NCBI GenBank assembly: GCA_021159005.1
Contig: JAGGSN010000148.1
Coordinates: 1-36,312, forward strand
Direction: 5' to 3'
DNA length: 36,312 nucleotides
DNA from: Candidatus Zixiibacteriota bacterium
Lineage (GTDB): Bacteria; Zixibacteria; MSB-5A5; UBA10806; 4484-95
Below the pieces are notes generated by a model. That model was given only the letters and a program-made list of their open reading frames with translations. It did not search any database and was not told the origin of the DNA. The position numbers were made by a program, and so were the translations under genes. Of the stretch, positions 16,716 to 25,830 are shown piece by piece; the first letter of the stretch is position 1, and each line of letters begins with the position of its first letter.

Positions 16716-17836
16716 ATATCTGTCATCTTATTTCCGGCGATTTATGGGCTGGCGCCGAGGTTCAGATGTATACGCTGACAATGGCATTAAAAGCAGTGCC
16801 CGATATTAGTATCTCGGCCATAGTTCTCAATGAGGGCAAATTGGCTGTGGAATTACACAAAGCCGGTATTGAAACAACGGTGATTGATGAATCGCAATAT
16901 GGTTTTTTCAGCATTTTGCGTCAGATTAAAGATAATATGAAGGGTAAAGATATTGACATTTTGCATAGTCATCGTTATAAGGAAAACATACTTGGAAGCT
17001 TGCTAAAAAGAGACGGGCTTGTTAAATATCTTGTTCAAACCGTTCATGGTTTAGGTGAACCGTTTACAGGAATTAAGATTCTGAAAACAAAAATAATTTC
17101 ATGGCTAAATATTTATTTTACAAACAAATATTATGATAAAGTGATAACCGTTTCTAACGATATTCAAGGACAATTACAAAATAAAATCAATCCCGAAAAA
17201 ATGATAACCATACATAATTCGATTGATGCTGCTAAGACAAAACCAATTAAACCGCCATCGGATATAAAAAAGGAATTTGGTATTGATGAGAATATGCCTG
17301 TGATTGGGTCTGTTGGCAGGATGGTGCCTGTTAAGGGGTTTGATCTGTTTCTAAAAGCCGCTAAAAAAATATCAGAGTCTAAACCGGATATCAGGTTTTT
17401 ACTTGTTGGTGATGGTCCTATGAAAACCGAACTTGAGGTTCAGGCTAAGGAACTGGGATTGGGTTCGAAAGTAATATTTCCCGGTTTCCGCAATGATGTG
17501 ATTGATATAATAAATTGTTTTGACATTTTTATAATCTCATCATACCATGAGGGCATTCCGATGGTTGTATTGGAGGCGATGGCGTTGGGAAAGGCGATAG
17601 TTTCAACTTCAGTAGGCGGGATGGTGGAAATATTGATAAACGGCGAATCCGGGTTATTGATAGATTCGGGGAATTTCAGTGCTCTTGCTGAAGGATGTTT
17701 GAAAGTTTTTGAAAGCAGCAGCCTAAAAAGTAAGCTTCAGAGAAAAGCTTGCGAGAGAATTGAAGAAAAATTTGATATCAATGCCCATATTATTAGAATT
17801 AATAAACTCTATTATGGTTTGGTGAATCAAGCATGA
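16694..17836 (+). CDS. Family 4 glycosyltransferase
   Basis: This 380-residue GT-B enzyme shows 'NICHLISGDLWAGAEVQMYTL' at the N-terminus, then 'DILHSHRYKENILG', 'VTVSNDIQ', 'IGSVGRMVPVKGFDLFLKAA', 'FLLVGDGPMKTEL' and the donor-site motif 'ISSYHEGIPMVVLEAMALGKAIVST'. It is a retaining glycosyltransferase of the polysaccharide repeat unit. It begins 22 bases inside the end of the preceding gene and its end overlaps the following gene by ATGA, so translation is probably coupled on both sides. The donor sugar is unknown. Confidence 0.9.
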   Translation: METDRKINICHLISGDLWAGAEVQMYTLTMALKAVPDISISAIVLNEGKLAVELHKAGIETTVIDESQYGFFSILRQIKDNMKGKDIDILHSHRYKENILGSLLKRDGLVKYLVQTVHGLGEPFTGIKILKTKIISWLNIYFTNKYYDKVITVSNDIQGQLQNKINPEKMITIHNSIDAAKTKPIKPPSDIKKEFGIDENMPVIGSVGRMVPVKGFDLFLKAAKKISESKPDIRFLLVGDGPMKTELEVQAKELGLGSKVIFPGFRNDVIDIINCFDIFIISSYHEGIPMVVLEAMALGKAIVSTSVGGMVEILINGESGLLIDSGNFSALAEGCLKVFESSSLKSKLQRKACERIEEKFDINAHIIRINKLYYGLVNQA

Positions 17837-19059
17837 AAATACTACTGATAACTCACCTTCTGCCCTATCCGCCAAGCGGCGGAGTAAGAATAAGAAATTA
17901 CAACTTACTTAAGGAAGCCAGTAAAAATAACGATATTTACATGCTTACTTTCTATCAACAAGCGCATCTTGAAAATCCGGAGAAATTTGATCAGTATGTG
18001 ATGGAAATTAAAGAATATTGTAAACATTTAGAAGTATTTGAAATTCCAACTGACAATAAAAAGCTTGCATGGTACGCAATGTTGTTATTGAATATATTCT
18101 CGTTTGCTCCATATTCCGATTGGTATTTTCGATCGAAGAAAATGAAACATGCTATCAAACAGCAGATAGCATCCAATTCATTTGATGTGGTTGAAATAGG
18201 TACAATAGGTCTGGCAAGATATGCCAAGCTTGCCCCGGATATTCCGGCAGTTTTAGTGCATCATAATATTGAATCTGCGCTTATTTACCGTAGAAGTAAG
18301 GCTGTTAAAAATTGGTTTAGCAAAGTATATTTGTTATTACAAGCTTGGAAACTCAAGCGGCATGAAGCTCTATCTGGTAAGTATATTAAATATCATACAA
18401 CCTGTTCTGAGGAAGATAAAACTATTTTAGCTAAGCACTGCCCCGATGCTAATATTGCTGTTGTGCCTAATGGCGTGGATATTGAGTATTTCCAGCCGGA
18501 TAATGATTTAGTTGAAAAAAATAGCTTGGTATTTGCAGGAGGTTTAAATTGGTTTCCAAACTTGGATGCTATGATATACTTTAAAAACGATATCTGGCCG
18601 ATTTTAAAATCTAAAATCCCGAATATTAGCATGAATCTTATTGGTATGAAACCAGGGCGGGAATTATTGGAATTCAGTAAAAAAGATGAATCTTTCAAGG
18701 TTTTGGGGTTTGTCGATGATGTTCGTCCATATATTGCCAAAGCGGCAGTATATGTGGTGCCTATACGGGTTGGCGGCGGTACTCGCTTGAAAATACTCGA
18801 TGCTATGGCTATGGGTAAGGCTATTGTTAGCGATCCGATAGGGTGTGAGGGGATAGATGTTTCGCATGGTGAAGATATTTTAACTGGAGCTACTCCTCAG
18901 GAATTTGCTACTCATGTTATTGAAATTTTAAATAATGATGAAAAAAGAAAAAAATTAGAGATAAATGCCAGGGATAAAATGGTTAGAAAGTATTCATGGA
19001 CTTCAATAGGTCCTTTACTCAATGATGTTTATATCAGAACAGCAGCTATAATCAATTGA
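17833..19059 (+). CDS. Family 4 glycosyltransferase, exosortase-locus sugar-transferase type
   Basis: This 408-residue GT-B protein starts 'ILLITHLLPYPPSGGVRIRNYNLL' and has 'VVPNGVDIEYFQP', 'LVFAGGLNWFPNLDAMIYF' and 'VDDVRPYIAKAAVYVVPIRVGGGTRLKILDAMAMGKAIVS'. The 'NWFPNLDAM' block and the 'VRPYIAKAAV' block match the look of the sugar transferases found beside exosortase/PEP-CTERM loci. This assignment rests on the motif pattern, not on a search. It overlaps the preceding gene by the four bases ATGA and the next by TTGA, so translation is probably coupled. Confidence 0.87.
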   Translation: MKILLITHLLPYPPSGGVRIRNYNLLKEASKNNDIYMLTFYQQAHLENPEKFDQYVMEIKEYCKHLEVFEIPTDNKKLAWYAMLLLNIFSFAPYSDWYFRSKKMKHAIKQQIASNSFDVVEIGTIGLARYAKLAPDIPAVLVHHNIESALIYRRSKAVKNWFSKVYLLLQAWKLKRHEALSGKYIKYHTTCSEEDKTILAKHCPDANIAVVPNGVDIEYFQPDNDLVEKNSLVFAGGLNWFPNLDAMIYFKNDIWPILKSKIPNISMNLIGMKPGRELLEFSKKDESFKVLGFVDDVRPYIAKAAVYVVPIRVGGGTRLKILDAMAMGKAIVSDPIGCEGIDVSHGEDILTGATPQEFATHVIEILNNDEKRKKLEINARDKMVRKYSWTSIGPLLNDVYIRTAAIIN

Positions 19060-20153
19060 GCGCTTTATTAAAAAATACTACTCTTTTGGCTGTCGGTGAT
19101 ATCATGCTTGGGGATTCACCGGTATGCTATGGGTTTGGCGTTGGGTCAATGATCGAAAAGTATGGCTCGAATTATCCTTTTCAACATATAGCTGAAGAAT
19201 TGAATAAAGGTGATATTGTAATTGGTAATCTTGAAGTTGTTATTTCCGCCTTTAATAAGCAGATTGACAACTTTGAATCAATTCAGTTTCGAGGTCAACC
19301 TGAGGCCATTCATGGTTTAGTCGAGTCGAATTTTAATATTGTCGCTTTAGCATCAAACCATACGATGCAGCATGGCCGCAAAGGCTTAGAAGAGACGATA
19401 GATATCTTAAATGAGAACAATATTGGTTTTACGGGAATTGAAATTCCAGAAAAGCAAGTAAGAAACCAGTATTTTATGGAGAAAAATGGTTTGAAATTCT
19501 GTTTTTTAGGTTATAATTTCAGACCTCAACAGTATTTTAAAGATCCACCGTTGTGGAATAAGCCAAGTTTGGAACTGATAAAAGATGAAATTTGCAAGGT
19601 TCGAGATTTGGCTGATTGTGTGGTAATTACTCTTCATTGGGGTGATGAATTTATCGAATACCCTTCATACCAACAAGTAAATTTAGCTAGACAATTAATC
19701 GATTCCGGCGCGAATATAATTCTGGGACATCATCCGCATATTATACAGGGGGTTGAAAAATATAATGGCGGTGTGATTGCCTATAGCCTTGGGAATTTCA
19801 TTTTTGATATGTGGCAAAAGCGTTTAAGAAAAACGATGATTTTAAAATGCATTATTTCCAAAAAAGCAGAAATCGATTTTCAAATTATCCCGATTGAAAT
19901 AAATAACAAATATCAACCCCAAATTGTTCATGGGCAAGCTGGCGAAATATTAAAACAGGAATTAGAAAAACTTTCACTAAAAATTAGCAATAATAGTACT
20001 GATAATGATAACTATAATAGTGAACTGAATAAAAATACAAAGTTATTCCGTAGGGAGATTTACTTACATTATCTATATCATTTACATAAATATGGAGTCA
20101 GACCTCTAATCGGAAATCTTTTAAACGCTATGAAGAAAAGATTGATAAAATGA
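19056..20153 (+). CDS. CapA/PgsA-like metallophosphatase-fold protein
   Basis: This 365-residue protein has the family blocks 'LLAVGDIMLGD' (D15), 'DIVIGNLEVVIS', 'IVALASNHTMQHGRKGLEETIDIL', 'VVITLHWGDEF' and 'NIILGHHPHIIQGVEKYNGGVIAYSLGNFIFD'. All are typical of CapA (PGA_cap), a metallophosphatase-like fold used in poly-gamma-glutamate and capsule export. There is no N-terminal membrane segment, so unlike classical CapA it may act in the cytoplasm or in contact with a membrane partner. The gene starts with TTG inside a TTGA overlap and ends in an ATGA overlap. The C-terminal 80 residues are asparagine- and lysine-rich. Its exact role in the polymer is unknown. Confidence 0.85.
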   Translation: MSALLKNTTLLAVGDIMLGDSPVCYGFGVGSMIEKYGSNYPFQHIAEELNKGDIVIGNLEVVISAFNKQIDNFESIQFRGQPEAIHGLVESNFNIVALASNHTMQHGRKGLEETIDILNENNIGFTGIEIPEKQVRNQYFMEKNGLKFCFLGYNFRPQQYFKDPPLWNKPSLELIKDEICKVRDLADCVVITLHWGDEFIEYPSYQQVNLARQLIDSGANIILGHHPHIIQGVEKYNGGVIAYSLGNFIFDMWQKRLRKTMILKCIISKKAEIDFQIIPIEINNKYQPQIVHGQAGEILKQELEKLSLKISNNSTDNDNYNSELNKNTKLFRREIYLHYLYHLHKYGVRPLIGNLLNAMKKRLIK

Positions 20154-21547
20154 ATAGTTCTATAGAAAAACTTTACAATAATAGTCCAGTATTTTTTCAA
20201 AATATTGGAATCAGTCTTTATGGCTTAAAAATATACTTGCGGGAATATGGTAAAAAACTGCAAATCGAGCTTGACAAACTTGATAAAAGCCAATGGTATT
20301 CAATAAATGAGTTAAAGGAATATCAGAGCGAAAAGCTGAGAAAGCTGATTAAACACAGCTACAATCATGTTCCTTATTATAGAAATATAATGGATTCACG
20401 GCGGCTTAAACCGGATGATATAAAAACTATAAAGGATCTCTATAAATTACCTGTACTCACCAAGAATGATATAAAGCATAATTTGAATGAGTTAACAGCT
20501 AATAATTATAAGCCGTCCCAACTTATTAAAGGACATACCAGTGGGACAACGGGGACACCATTACAATTCTATTATGATAAACACGCATGTTTAGTAAAAA
20601 ATGCTGTAGACTGGCGTCAGAAAAATGAGGGGGAAATCGATATAGGAGATAAAATTGCTTTATTCCTCGGAAGAGTGGCAGTTCCTATCACGCAAGGTAA
20701 ACCTCCGTATTGGCGAACAAATTGGATTTTAAATCATCGATTCTATTCAAGTTTTCATTTGTCATCAAACAATATCGATAAATATATTGATGACTTAGAA
20801 CGATTTCAACCGGCTGCCTTTGAGGGATACCCATCAACTGCCTATATAATTGCCCGATTTCTATTGAGCAAGAATAAATCTTTGCCTCTTAAGGCGGTTT
20901 TCACATCATCCGAAACGTTATTTCCTCAACAAAGAGAAGTTATCGAAAAAGCTTTTAAATGTCCTCTGTATGATTTTTATGGAATGGCGGAAAGAGTGAT
21001 ATTTGCAACCGAATGTTCGGCTCATGAGGGACATCATCTGAATATGGATTATGGCATAACGGAGATTCTAAATAAAGATAATGAACCTGCATCTGACAGC
21101 GAGATGGGAAGGATTATCGCCACCGGACTTCACAATTATGCTATGCCGTTAATACGATACCAGACCAGCGATGTTACAGCACTTAAAAAAAATGAATGCT
21201 CCTGCGGCAGAGAATTTCCATTAATGGAGGATGTTACAACTAAGGCTGAAGATGTTATCACAACTAAAGATGGAAGGCTAATATCATCATCAATTTTAAC
21301 GCATCCTTTTAAGCCTATGCGCTATGTTGCCGAATCACAGATTATTCAAGAGGATTTGGAACATATCAGAATAAAAATTGTGAAACTGCCGGGCTATAAA
21401 GATGATGATACCAAGTATCTATTAAATGAGTTTATTAAGCGAGTTGGTGATGATATGAAAATTGACATAGAGTTCGTGGAGTCAATCCCGCGCACAAAGA
21501 TGGGAAAATTTCGATGGGTTATTTCTAAAGTCCCATTGGGGTTTTAG
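20150..21547 (+). CDS. PaaK/CapK-like adenylate-forming ligase
   Basis: The 465-residue protein belongs to the phenylacetate-CoA-ligase-like branch of adenylating enzymes. It contains 'LIKHSYNHVPYYRNIM' near the start, the P-loop 'SGTTGTPLQF' (131-140), 'FEGYPSTAYIIARFL', 'VFTSSETLFPQQREVIEKAF', 'DFYGMAERVIFATEC' and 'IIATGLHNYAMPLIRYQTSDV', and ends in 'RTKMGKFRWVIS' carrying the catalytic lysine region. CapK-type members occur in capsule loci and activate a carboxylate as its AMP ester. The substrate may be an acid that is then placed on the polymer. It overlaps the CapA-like gene by four bases and is the last gene of the run. Confidence 0.87.
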   Translation: MNSSIEKLYNNSPVFFQNIGISLYGLKIYLREYGKKLQIELDKLDKSQWYSINELKEYQSEKLRKLIKHSYNHVPYYRNIMDSRRLKPDDIKTIKDLYKLPVLTKNDIKHNLNELTANNYKPSQLIKGHTSGTTGTPLQFYYDKHACLVKNAVDWRQKNEGEIDIGDKIALFLGRVAVPITQGKPPYWRTNWILNHRFYSSFHLSSNNIDKYIDDLERFQPAAFEGYPSTAYIIARFLLSKNKSLPLKAVFTSSETLFPQQREVIEKAFKCPLYDFYGMAERVIFATECSAHEGHHLNMDYGITEILNKDNEPASDSEMGRIIATGLHNYAMPLIRYQTSDVTALKKNECSCGREFPLMEDVTTKAEDVITTKDGRLISSSILTHPFKPMRYVAESQIIQEDLEHIRIKIVKLPGYKDDDTKYLLNEFIKRVGDDMKIDIEFVESIPRTKMGKFRWVISKVPLGF

Positions 21548-21846
21548 CCACGAAGCATTTTGGTCACAATTAACGAATTAAAAAAATGGATTTGTTTTTA
21601 TCATTTGTGATTATACTAAAACGAGTAAAAATACTTCTTTGGCTTGTGTCTAATGTTTAAATACTATACAATATTCAAATATTTAACAAATATAATGATG
21701 TTTGTGTAAAAATATGATTGTATAACAGCTTTAATTAAAGTAAGTTAGAAACAAATGAATGGATTGTTAATTGTTGGTTCAAATATTGTATTTAATGACG
21801 ATATGAATAAAGTAATAGTGTTTAAATTAGAAAACGAGGTGAATTT
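21548..21846. other. AT-rich spacer before the large surface protein
   Basis: I see no gene here. GAGGTGA close to the start at 21847 is a good ribosome binding site for the large surface protein. Because the gene pauses here after a tightly packed run, a promoter is likely in this spacer, but no clear -35/-10 pair stands out. Confidence 0.5.
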
Positions 21847-24800
21847 ATGTTTAAAAAAATAGCTGTTAGCGTACTACTAACATTAATAATGATATCTTAT
21901 TCACAGGCGACGACTTATTATGTGAACGCTACAAACGGCAGCAATAGCAATAATGGTTTATCTCCGGGTAATGCATTTTTAACTTCGGGCAAAATTTGCT
22001 CTACGGTTGTAGCAGGAGATACTGCTTATTATCTTAATGGAACATTTGACGAACGGTGGTTAGCTTACGATGGTAGATATGCCTGTCTCTTTCCTGTTAA
22101 TAACGGTGTTAGTCATAATAGCAATATTGTGTTCTATGTACATCCAGAATCCACAGTAGTCGTTAAGGGTGACACAACTACAGGTAATGAAGGATGGGGA
22201 GTATTATTATCGACACGGCAATATATAGTTATTAATGGATTTGAGGTTTGCTATAGCTATCCGGCTGGCATCGGTGGTTGGTCGCAAAACTATAATAGAA
22301 TAAAAAATTGCCATGTTCACCATAATCGAGCTGCGAATAATGATAATGGTGGTGGTATATATATAGGTTATGACGCTTCTTCATATTGCGTTGTTGAGAG
22401 TTGCATTATTGACAGTAATTATTCAAATTTAGCTGTTGATGTAAATTTTAGCGGCATCCATACTTATAGAACCTATGCTTGCACACTTAAATATAATACT
22501 ATATTCAGTCATCGCCCATACGGAAACGGGATTAGATTGAAGCGGGAAGATTCCTTGAACGTCATTTATGGTAATATCATTTATGACAATGATGTTGGTA
22601 TGGGTGTTGGCTCTGGTTCAAGAGCTAATAGATTTCATCACAATCTTATTTACAAATGCAATGATGGCTTCAGAGTATGGCTTTCTGGAGACATTCCTCA
22701 TTCTGATAGCAATATGGTTTACAACAATACATTTGATAGTTGTGCTGTTACTGGTATTCATTTGTATGACCACTCAGTCATTCACAGTGAATATGACAGT
22801 ATATTTAATAATATATTTTCAAACATAGACTATGACAATAATAGTACCGAAGAGGGCATTCATTGGCGACAAAACCTTGATGGAGAATCGACATATAACG
22901 GTTTATATTCGGATTATAATTGTGTATATAATGCCAATAATAGTTATTTTGGGAGCATATATGGTGGCAATAATGCAGGGACGTATACGTTAAATAATTG
23001 GACATCAACTTTTAGTATAGATGTTAACTCAATTTGTCAAAGCCCGCTATATGAACCGGGCAACCATACCTATATCTTATCCGATTCCTCCCCCTGCCGA
23101 ACAACCGGGCGCGGGGGTGCCTACCCAACCTATATGGGGGCTATCGATCCCGAAGCCGAACCACCCGACCCGCCGGCAACACCAACACTTGCCAGCCCAG
23201 CCAATGGCGCTACCAATCTGAGCCAGCCGGTTGTCCTCAATTGGAATAATGTCGCTACCGCCACTTATTATCATGTGCAGATTGACAACAATTCCGATTT
23301 TGGCAGTCCTGAAATAGATAATGGCTCAGCAACAAGTTCGCAATACAATGCCTCCGGATTAGAAGGCAGCACTCGGTATTATTGGAGAGTGCAAGCCGGC
23401 AACTCAGGCGGTACAAGCTCCTGGAGTTCTTCCAGATATTTCACCACTGCGGCACCCGATGAAGACGACCCAGTAATTTCAAATGTTAATTCCGGCAATA
23501 TCACCTCAAATTCAGCAGCTATAACATGGACAACCGATGAACCGGCAACCTCTCAGATTGATTATGGATTTACCTCCAGCTACGGTTTAAGCACAACCGT
23601 GGATCCATCCCTAATAACTAACCATGAAGTCATCCTAACAGGCTTACAGCGTGATAACGATTACCATTTTCGAGTTAGATCTGCGGATGCATCCGACAAT
23701 GAAGCAGTTAGCGGTGATTATACTTTCCATACCGATACTTCTACAGTAGTAGAAAACATAGCGCCAGCGTCAGACGTTACTGTAAGCAGCACCTACAGCG
23801 GCTACTCATCAATCCGTATAAACGATGGAGTTATCAACCCCCGCGGCGGAACCCCAACAACCTGGGCCTCTACGGAAAGCTCAAGTTCGCCGCATTGGAT
23901 AGAGTTCGATTTCGGCAGCAATAAATCCTTAGAAAGCATTTCGATAAACTGGGCATGGAATGATTACCGAAGCGAATTTATGACCTCTCAGCAATACTAT
24001 ATTCAACGCTGGAACGGTTCTGACTATACAACATTCAATCAGGTTGACAACAGCAGCGCCGACAGTGTAACCACAACCGATGTTTCAGGATTGACTACCT
24101 CAAGATTGAGGATTTATCAGCCTGCCAATATGGGTTCGCCGAATTATTCATCTGTTATCTGGCTGACTGAGGTGGAGATATATGGCTCGGACGCCGAATC
24201 CGATACTATCCCGCCAGCGCCAATTGACGACCTTAACGCTATACCGGGCGAAAATCATGGTGATATTATCCTGACCTGGACGGCTCCCAGCGATGGCGAT
24301 ATTGCGGCTTACTTATATGAAATCAAATACTCCATCGATCCAATATCGGAATCGAACTGGGAATCAGCCATCTCTGTTTCGGATGCTCCTGCTCCCCAAT
24401 CTTCCGGAACCAACTCAACTTTTGTAATGGAAGATCTTGAGGAGGGACAACCCTATTATGTTGGCATCAAATCATATGATGGTTCGGGGAATGCCTCAGA
24501 CCTGTCAAATACTCCGGATACTTTTGCCTGCGGCATCATGCCGCCCTCTCAGCTAAGCACTGAGGTTGATTCAACTAACGGTTCGGTTGTGTTAACCTCA
24601 TCATGTGTCGAATCATACAGATCGGTATCATATAAATTTACGCTCGATTCATTAAGCGATTTTCCCAGCCCCAAAATCGGACTCGGTTTTGGGGCTGGAG
24701 ATGATACAATTACCATGGTTACATTCAACGAACTATCTTCTGACATTAATTATTTTTGGCGCTGCTGCGCTTATTCTGCCGCCAGTCCTATTGATAGCTT

Positions 24801-25419
24801 AGACGCTGATTCGAGCGGCTGGTCGCCTACTATAAATTTTAACTTGATAAGCGGCGCCTTCGAAGCCTTAACCGAATCAAACTGCTTATATCCTGCCGAG
24901 GGGGATGTTGTTCATGCCAGTCAACCGGTATTCAGTATCAGAAATGCTACCGGAATTGAAATCATATATTTCCAGATTGCCGATAACGACCAATTCGATA
25001 CTTTTGTAGAAGAATCAGGTCCGGTGCAGAAAGTGTCCGGCTCGGATATTACTACCTGGAAACTTTCAGAGTCGCTTGAACAGGGAGAAACATACTATTG
25101 GCGAATAAGTCCCGATAACATATTATGGGCACAATCATTGAGTTTCAGCACACTATTTGATATTCATCCATACCCTAATCCGTTTCGCCCCTCTGATGGC
25201 CATACAGCCATTACTTTCACAAACCTCCCGCAAAACAGCAATATTATAATCGCTACTATATCAGGGGAAATAGTTATGACAGGAAACGATATAGGTCCGG
25301 ATGACTGGGTATGGGATGCAAGAAACAGCGGCGGGGACAACCTTGCCTCCGGCGTTTACTTATATATGGTAGATTTCCCCTCAGGTTCTACCAACGGCAA
25401 GGTAATCGTTATTCGCTAA
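21847..25419 (+). CDS. Large secreted beta-helix / FN3 / discoidin protein with type IX sorting tail
   Basis: The 1190-residue protein has a signal peptide (1-21) followed by a right-handed beta-helix domain (about 24-430) opening 'YYVNATNGSNSNNGLSPG'. Then come two FN3-like domains (about 440-536 and 538-632), a discoidin/F5-8 type C domain (about 634-785, 'RINDGVINPRGG' and 'HWIEFDFGS'), a further FN3 domain (788-897), two looser beta-sandwich domains (898-1103) and a sorting tail from 1105 (HPYPNPF... 'LASGVYLYMV'). Beta-helix and discoidin domains commonly bind or cleave polysaccharides, so it could act on the polymer made by the neighbouring cluster. Base composition rises sharply near 23040, suggesting two parts of different origin. 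A terminator-like hairpin overlaps its stop. Confidence 0.85.
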   Translation: MFKKIAVSVLLTLIMISYSQATTYYVNATNGSNSNNGLSPGNAFLTSGKICSTVVAGDTAYYLNGTFDERWLAYDGRYACLFPVNNGVSHNSNIVFYVHPESTVVVKGDTTTGNEGWGVLLSTRQYIVINGFEVCYSYPAGIGGWSQNYNRIKNCHVHHNRAANNDNGGGIYIGYDASSYCVVESCIIDSNYSNLAVDVNFSGIHTYRTYACTLKYNTIFSHRPYGNGIRLKREDSLNVIYGNIIYDNDVGMGVGSGSRANRFHHNLIYKCNDGFRVWLSGDIPHSDSNMVYNNTFDSCAVTGIHLYDHSVIHSEYDSIFNNIFSNIDYDNNSTEEGIHWRQNLDGESTYNGLYSDYNCVYNANNSYFGSIYGGNNAGTYTLNNWTSTFSIDVNSICQSPLYEPGNHTYILSDSSPCRTTGRGGAYPTYMGAIDPEAEPPDPPATPTLASPANGATNLSQPVVLNWNNVATATYYHVQIDNNSDFGSPEIDNGSATSSQYNASGLEGSTRYYWRVQAGNSGGTSSWSSSRYFTTAAPDEDDPVISNVNSGNITSNSAAITWTTDEPATSQIDYGFTSSYGLSTTVDPSLITNHEVILTGLQRDNDYHFRVRSADASDNEAVSGDYTFHTDTSTVVENIAPASDVTVSSTYSGYSSIRINDGVINPRGGTPTTWASTESSSSPHWIEFDFGSNKSLESISINWAWNDYRSEFMTSQQYYIQRWNGSDYTTFNQVDNSSADSVTTTDVSGLTTSRLRIYQPANMGSPNYSSVIWLTEVEIYGSDAESDTIPPAPIDDLNAIPGENHGDIILTWTAPSDGDIAAYLYEIKYSIDPISESNWESAISVSDAPAPQSSGTNSTFVMEDLEEGQPYYVGIKSYDGSGNASDLSNTPDTFACGIMPPSQLSTEVDSTNGSVVLTSSCVESYRSVSYKFTLDSLSDFPSPKIGLGFGAGDDTITMVTFNELSSDINYFWRCCAYSAASPIDSLDADSSGWSPTINFNLISGAFEALTESNCLYPAEGDVVHASQPVFSIRNATGIEIIYFQIADNDQFDTFVEESGPVQKVSGSDITTWKLSESLEQGETYYWRISPDNILWAQSLSFSTLFDIHPYPNPFRPSDGHTAITFTNLPQNSNIIIATISGEIVMTGNDIGPDDWVWDARNSGGDNLASGVYLYMVDFPSGSTNGKVIVIR

Positions 25420-25441
25420 TCAATAGCGCTATTATTTTTTT
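25414..25441 (+). terminator. Intrinsic-terminator-like hairpin at the end of the surface protein gene
   Basis: CGCTA (25414-25418) pairs with TAGCG (25424-25428) around an ATCAA loop. A run of T follows at 25435-25441. The hairpin overlaps the stop codon at 25417-25419. The stem is only five base pairs, so termination may be partial. Confidence 0.5.
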
Positions 25442-25456
25442 AAACTTCAAATTTCA

Positions 25457-25630
25457 TCACTACTGTCCGGTCTTTTCAATTGAATTCTTCAATAATATAT
25501 AGTAAAGCGAAGCTTTCTTGAATTATAATCTAATGGCCGACAAGATGTTGGACGACTTCGATAAAAATTGGCATTTCATCTTATATTTTATTGAATATTT
25601 CGAGATAAGATTTGAGAAATTGATTCTAAT
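25457..25630 (+). repeat. Dispersed ~175-bp repeat (copy A)
   Basis: It aligns along its length with 36140-36312 and, in its first part, with the reverse complement of 1-100. Shared landmarks in order are TCACTACTGTCCGG at the start, GAAGCTT, GATGTTGG, CGAC, CGATAAA and CATC, then ATAAGATTT and an AATTGATT-type end. It carries no open frame. The copies differ by scattered substitutions, so they are old rather than recently duplicated. Confidence 0.85.
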
Positions 25631-25647
25631 TCGATGATTATCCATTT

Positions 25648-25830
25648 ACGTCATTCCCCCGCCGCGGCAGGAGAATCCAGGAATCCGCCAGCGGCGGACG
25701 GAACTGTTCGTTAACTCAAAGGTGGATAACAAGAATACCATGCCCTGTATCCGCAGACAGGCGGGCGCCGGCAGGCAGGAAGTGTCGGCATGACCAATCT
25801 CTGGACTCCCGTTTTCACGGGAGTGACGTT
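25648..25830. repeat. Palindromic interspersed repeat pair (REP-like)
   Basis: The left half begins ACGTCATTCCC and ends GAATCCAG (25648-25680). The right half (25801-25829) begins CTGGACTCCC and ends GTGACGT, so the two are inverted relative to each other. CTCCCGT (25806-25812) and ACGGGAG (25817-25823) form a clean 7-bp hairpin with a TTTC loop. GC-rich pieces such as CGGCGGAC and CAGGCGGGC lie between. This pattern is common in intergenic palindromic repeats of uncultured bacteria. Confidence 0.6.

Noticed and set aside
23021-23274. Open frames on both strands near the composition step in the surface protein
   Set aside because: They are proline-, glycine- or alanine-rich by-products of the CG-rich stretch. 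The surface protein continues through it without interruption.
25648-25830. A possible CRISPR array in the palindromic region
   Set aside because: The repeats are an inverted pair of uneven spacing, not a direct array with equal spacers.
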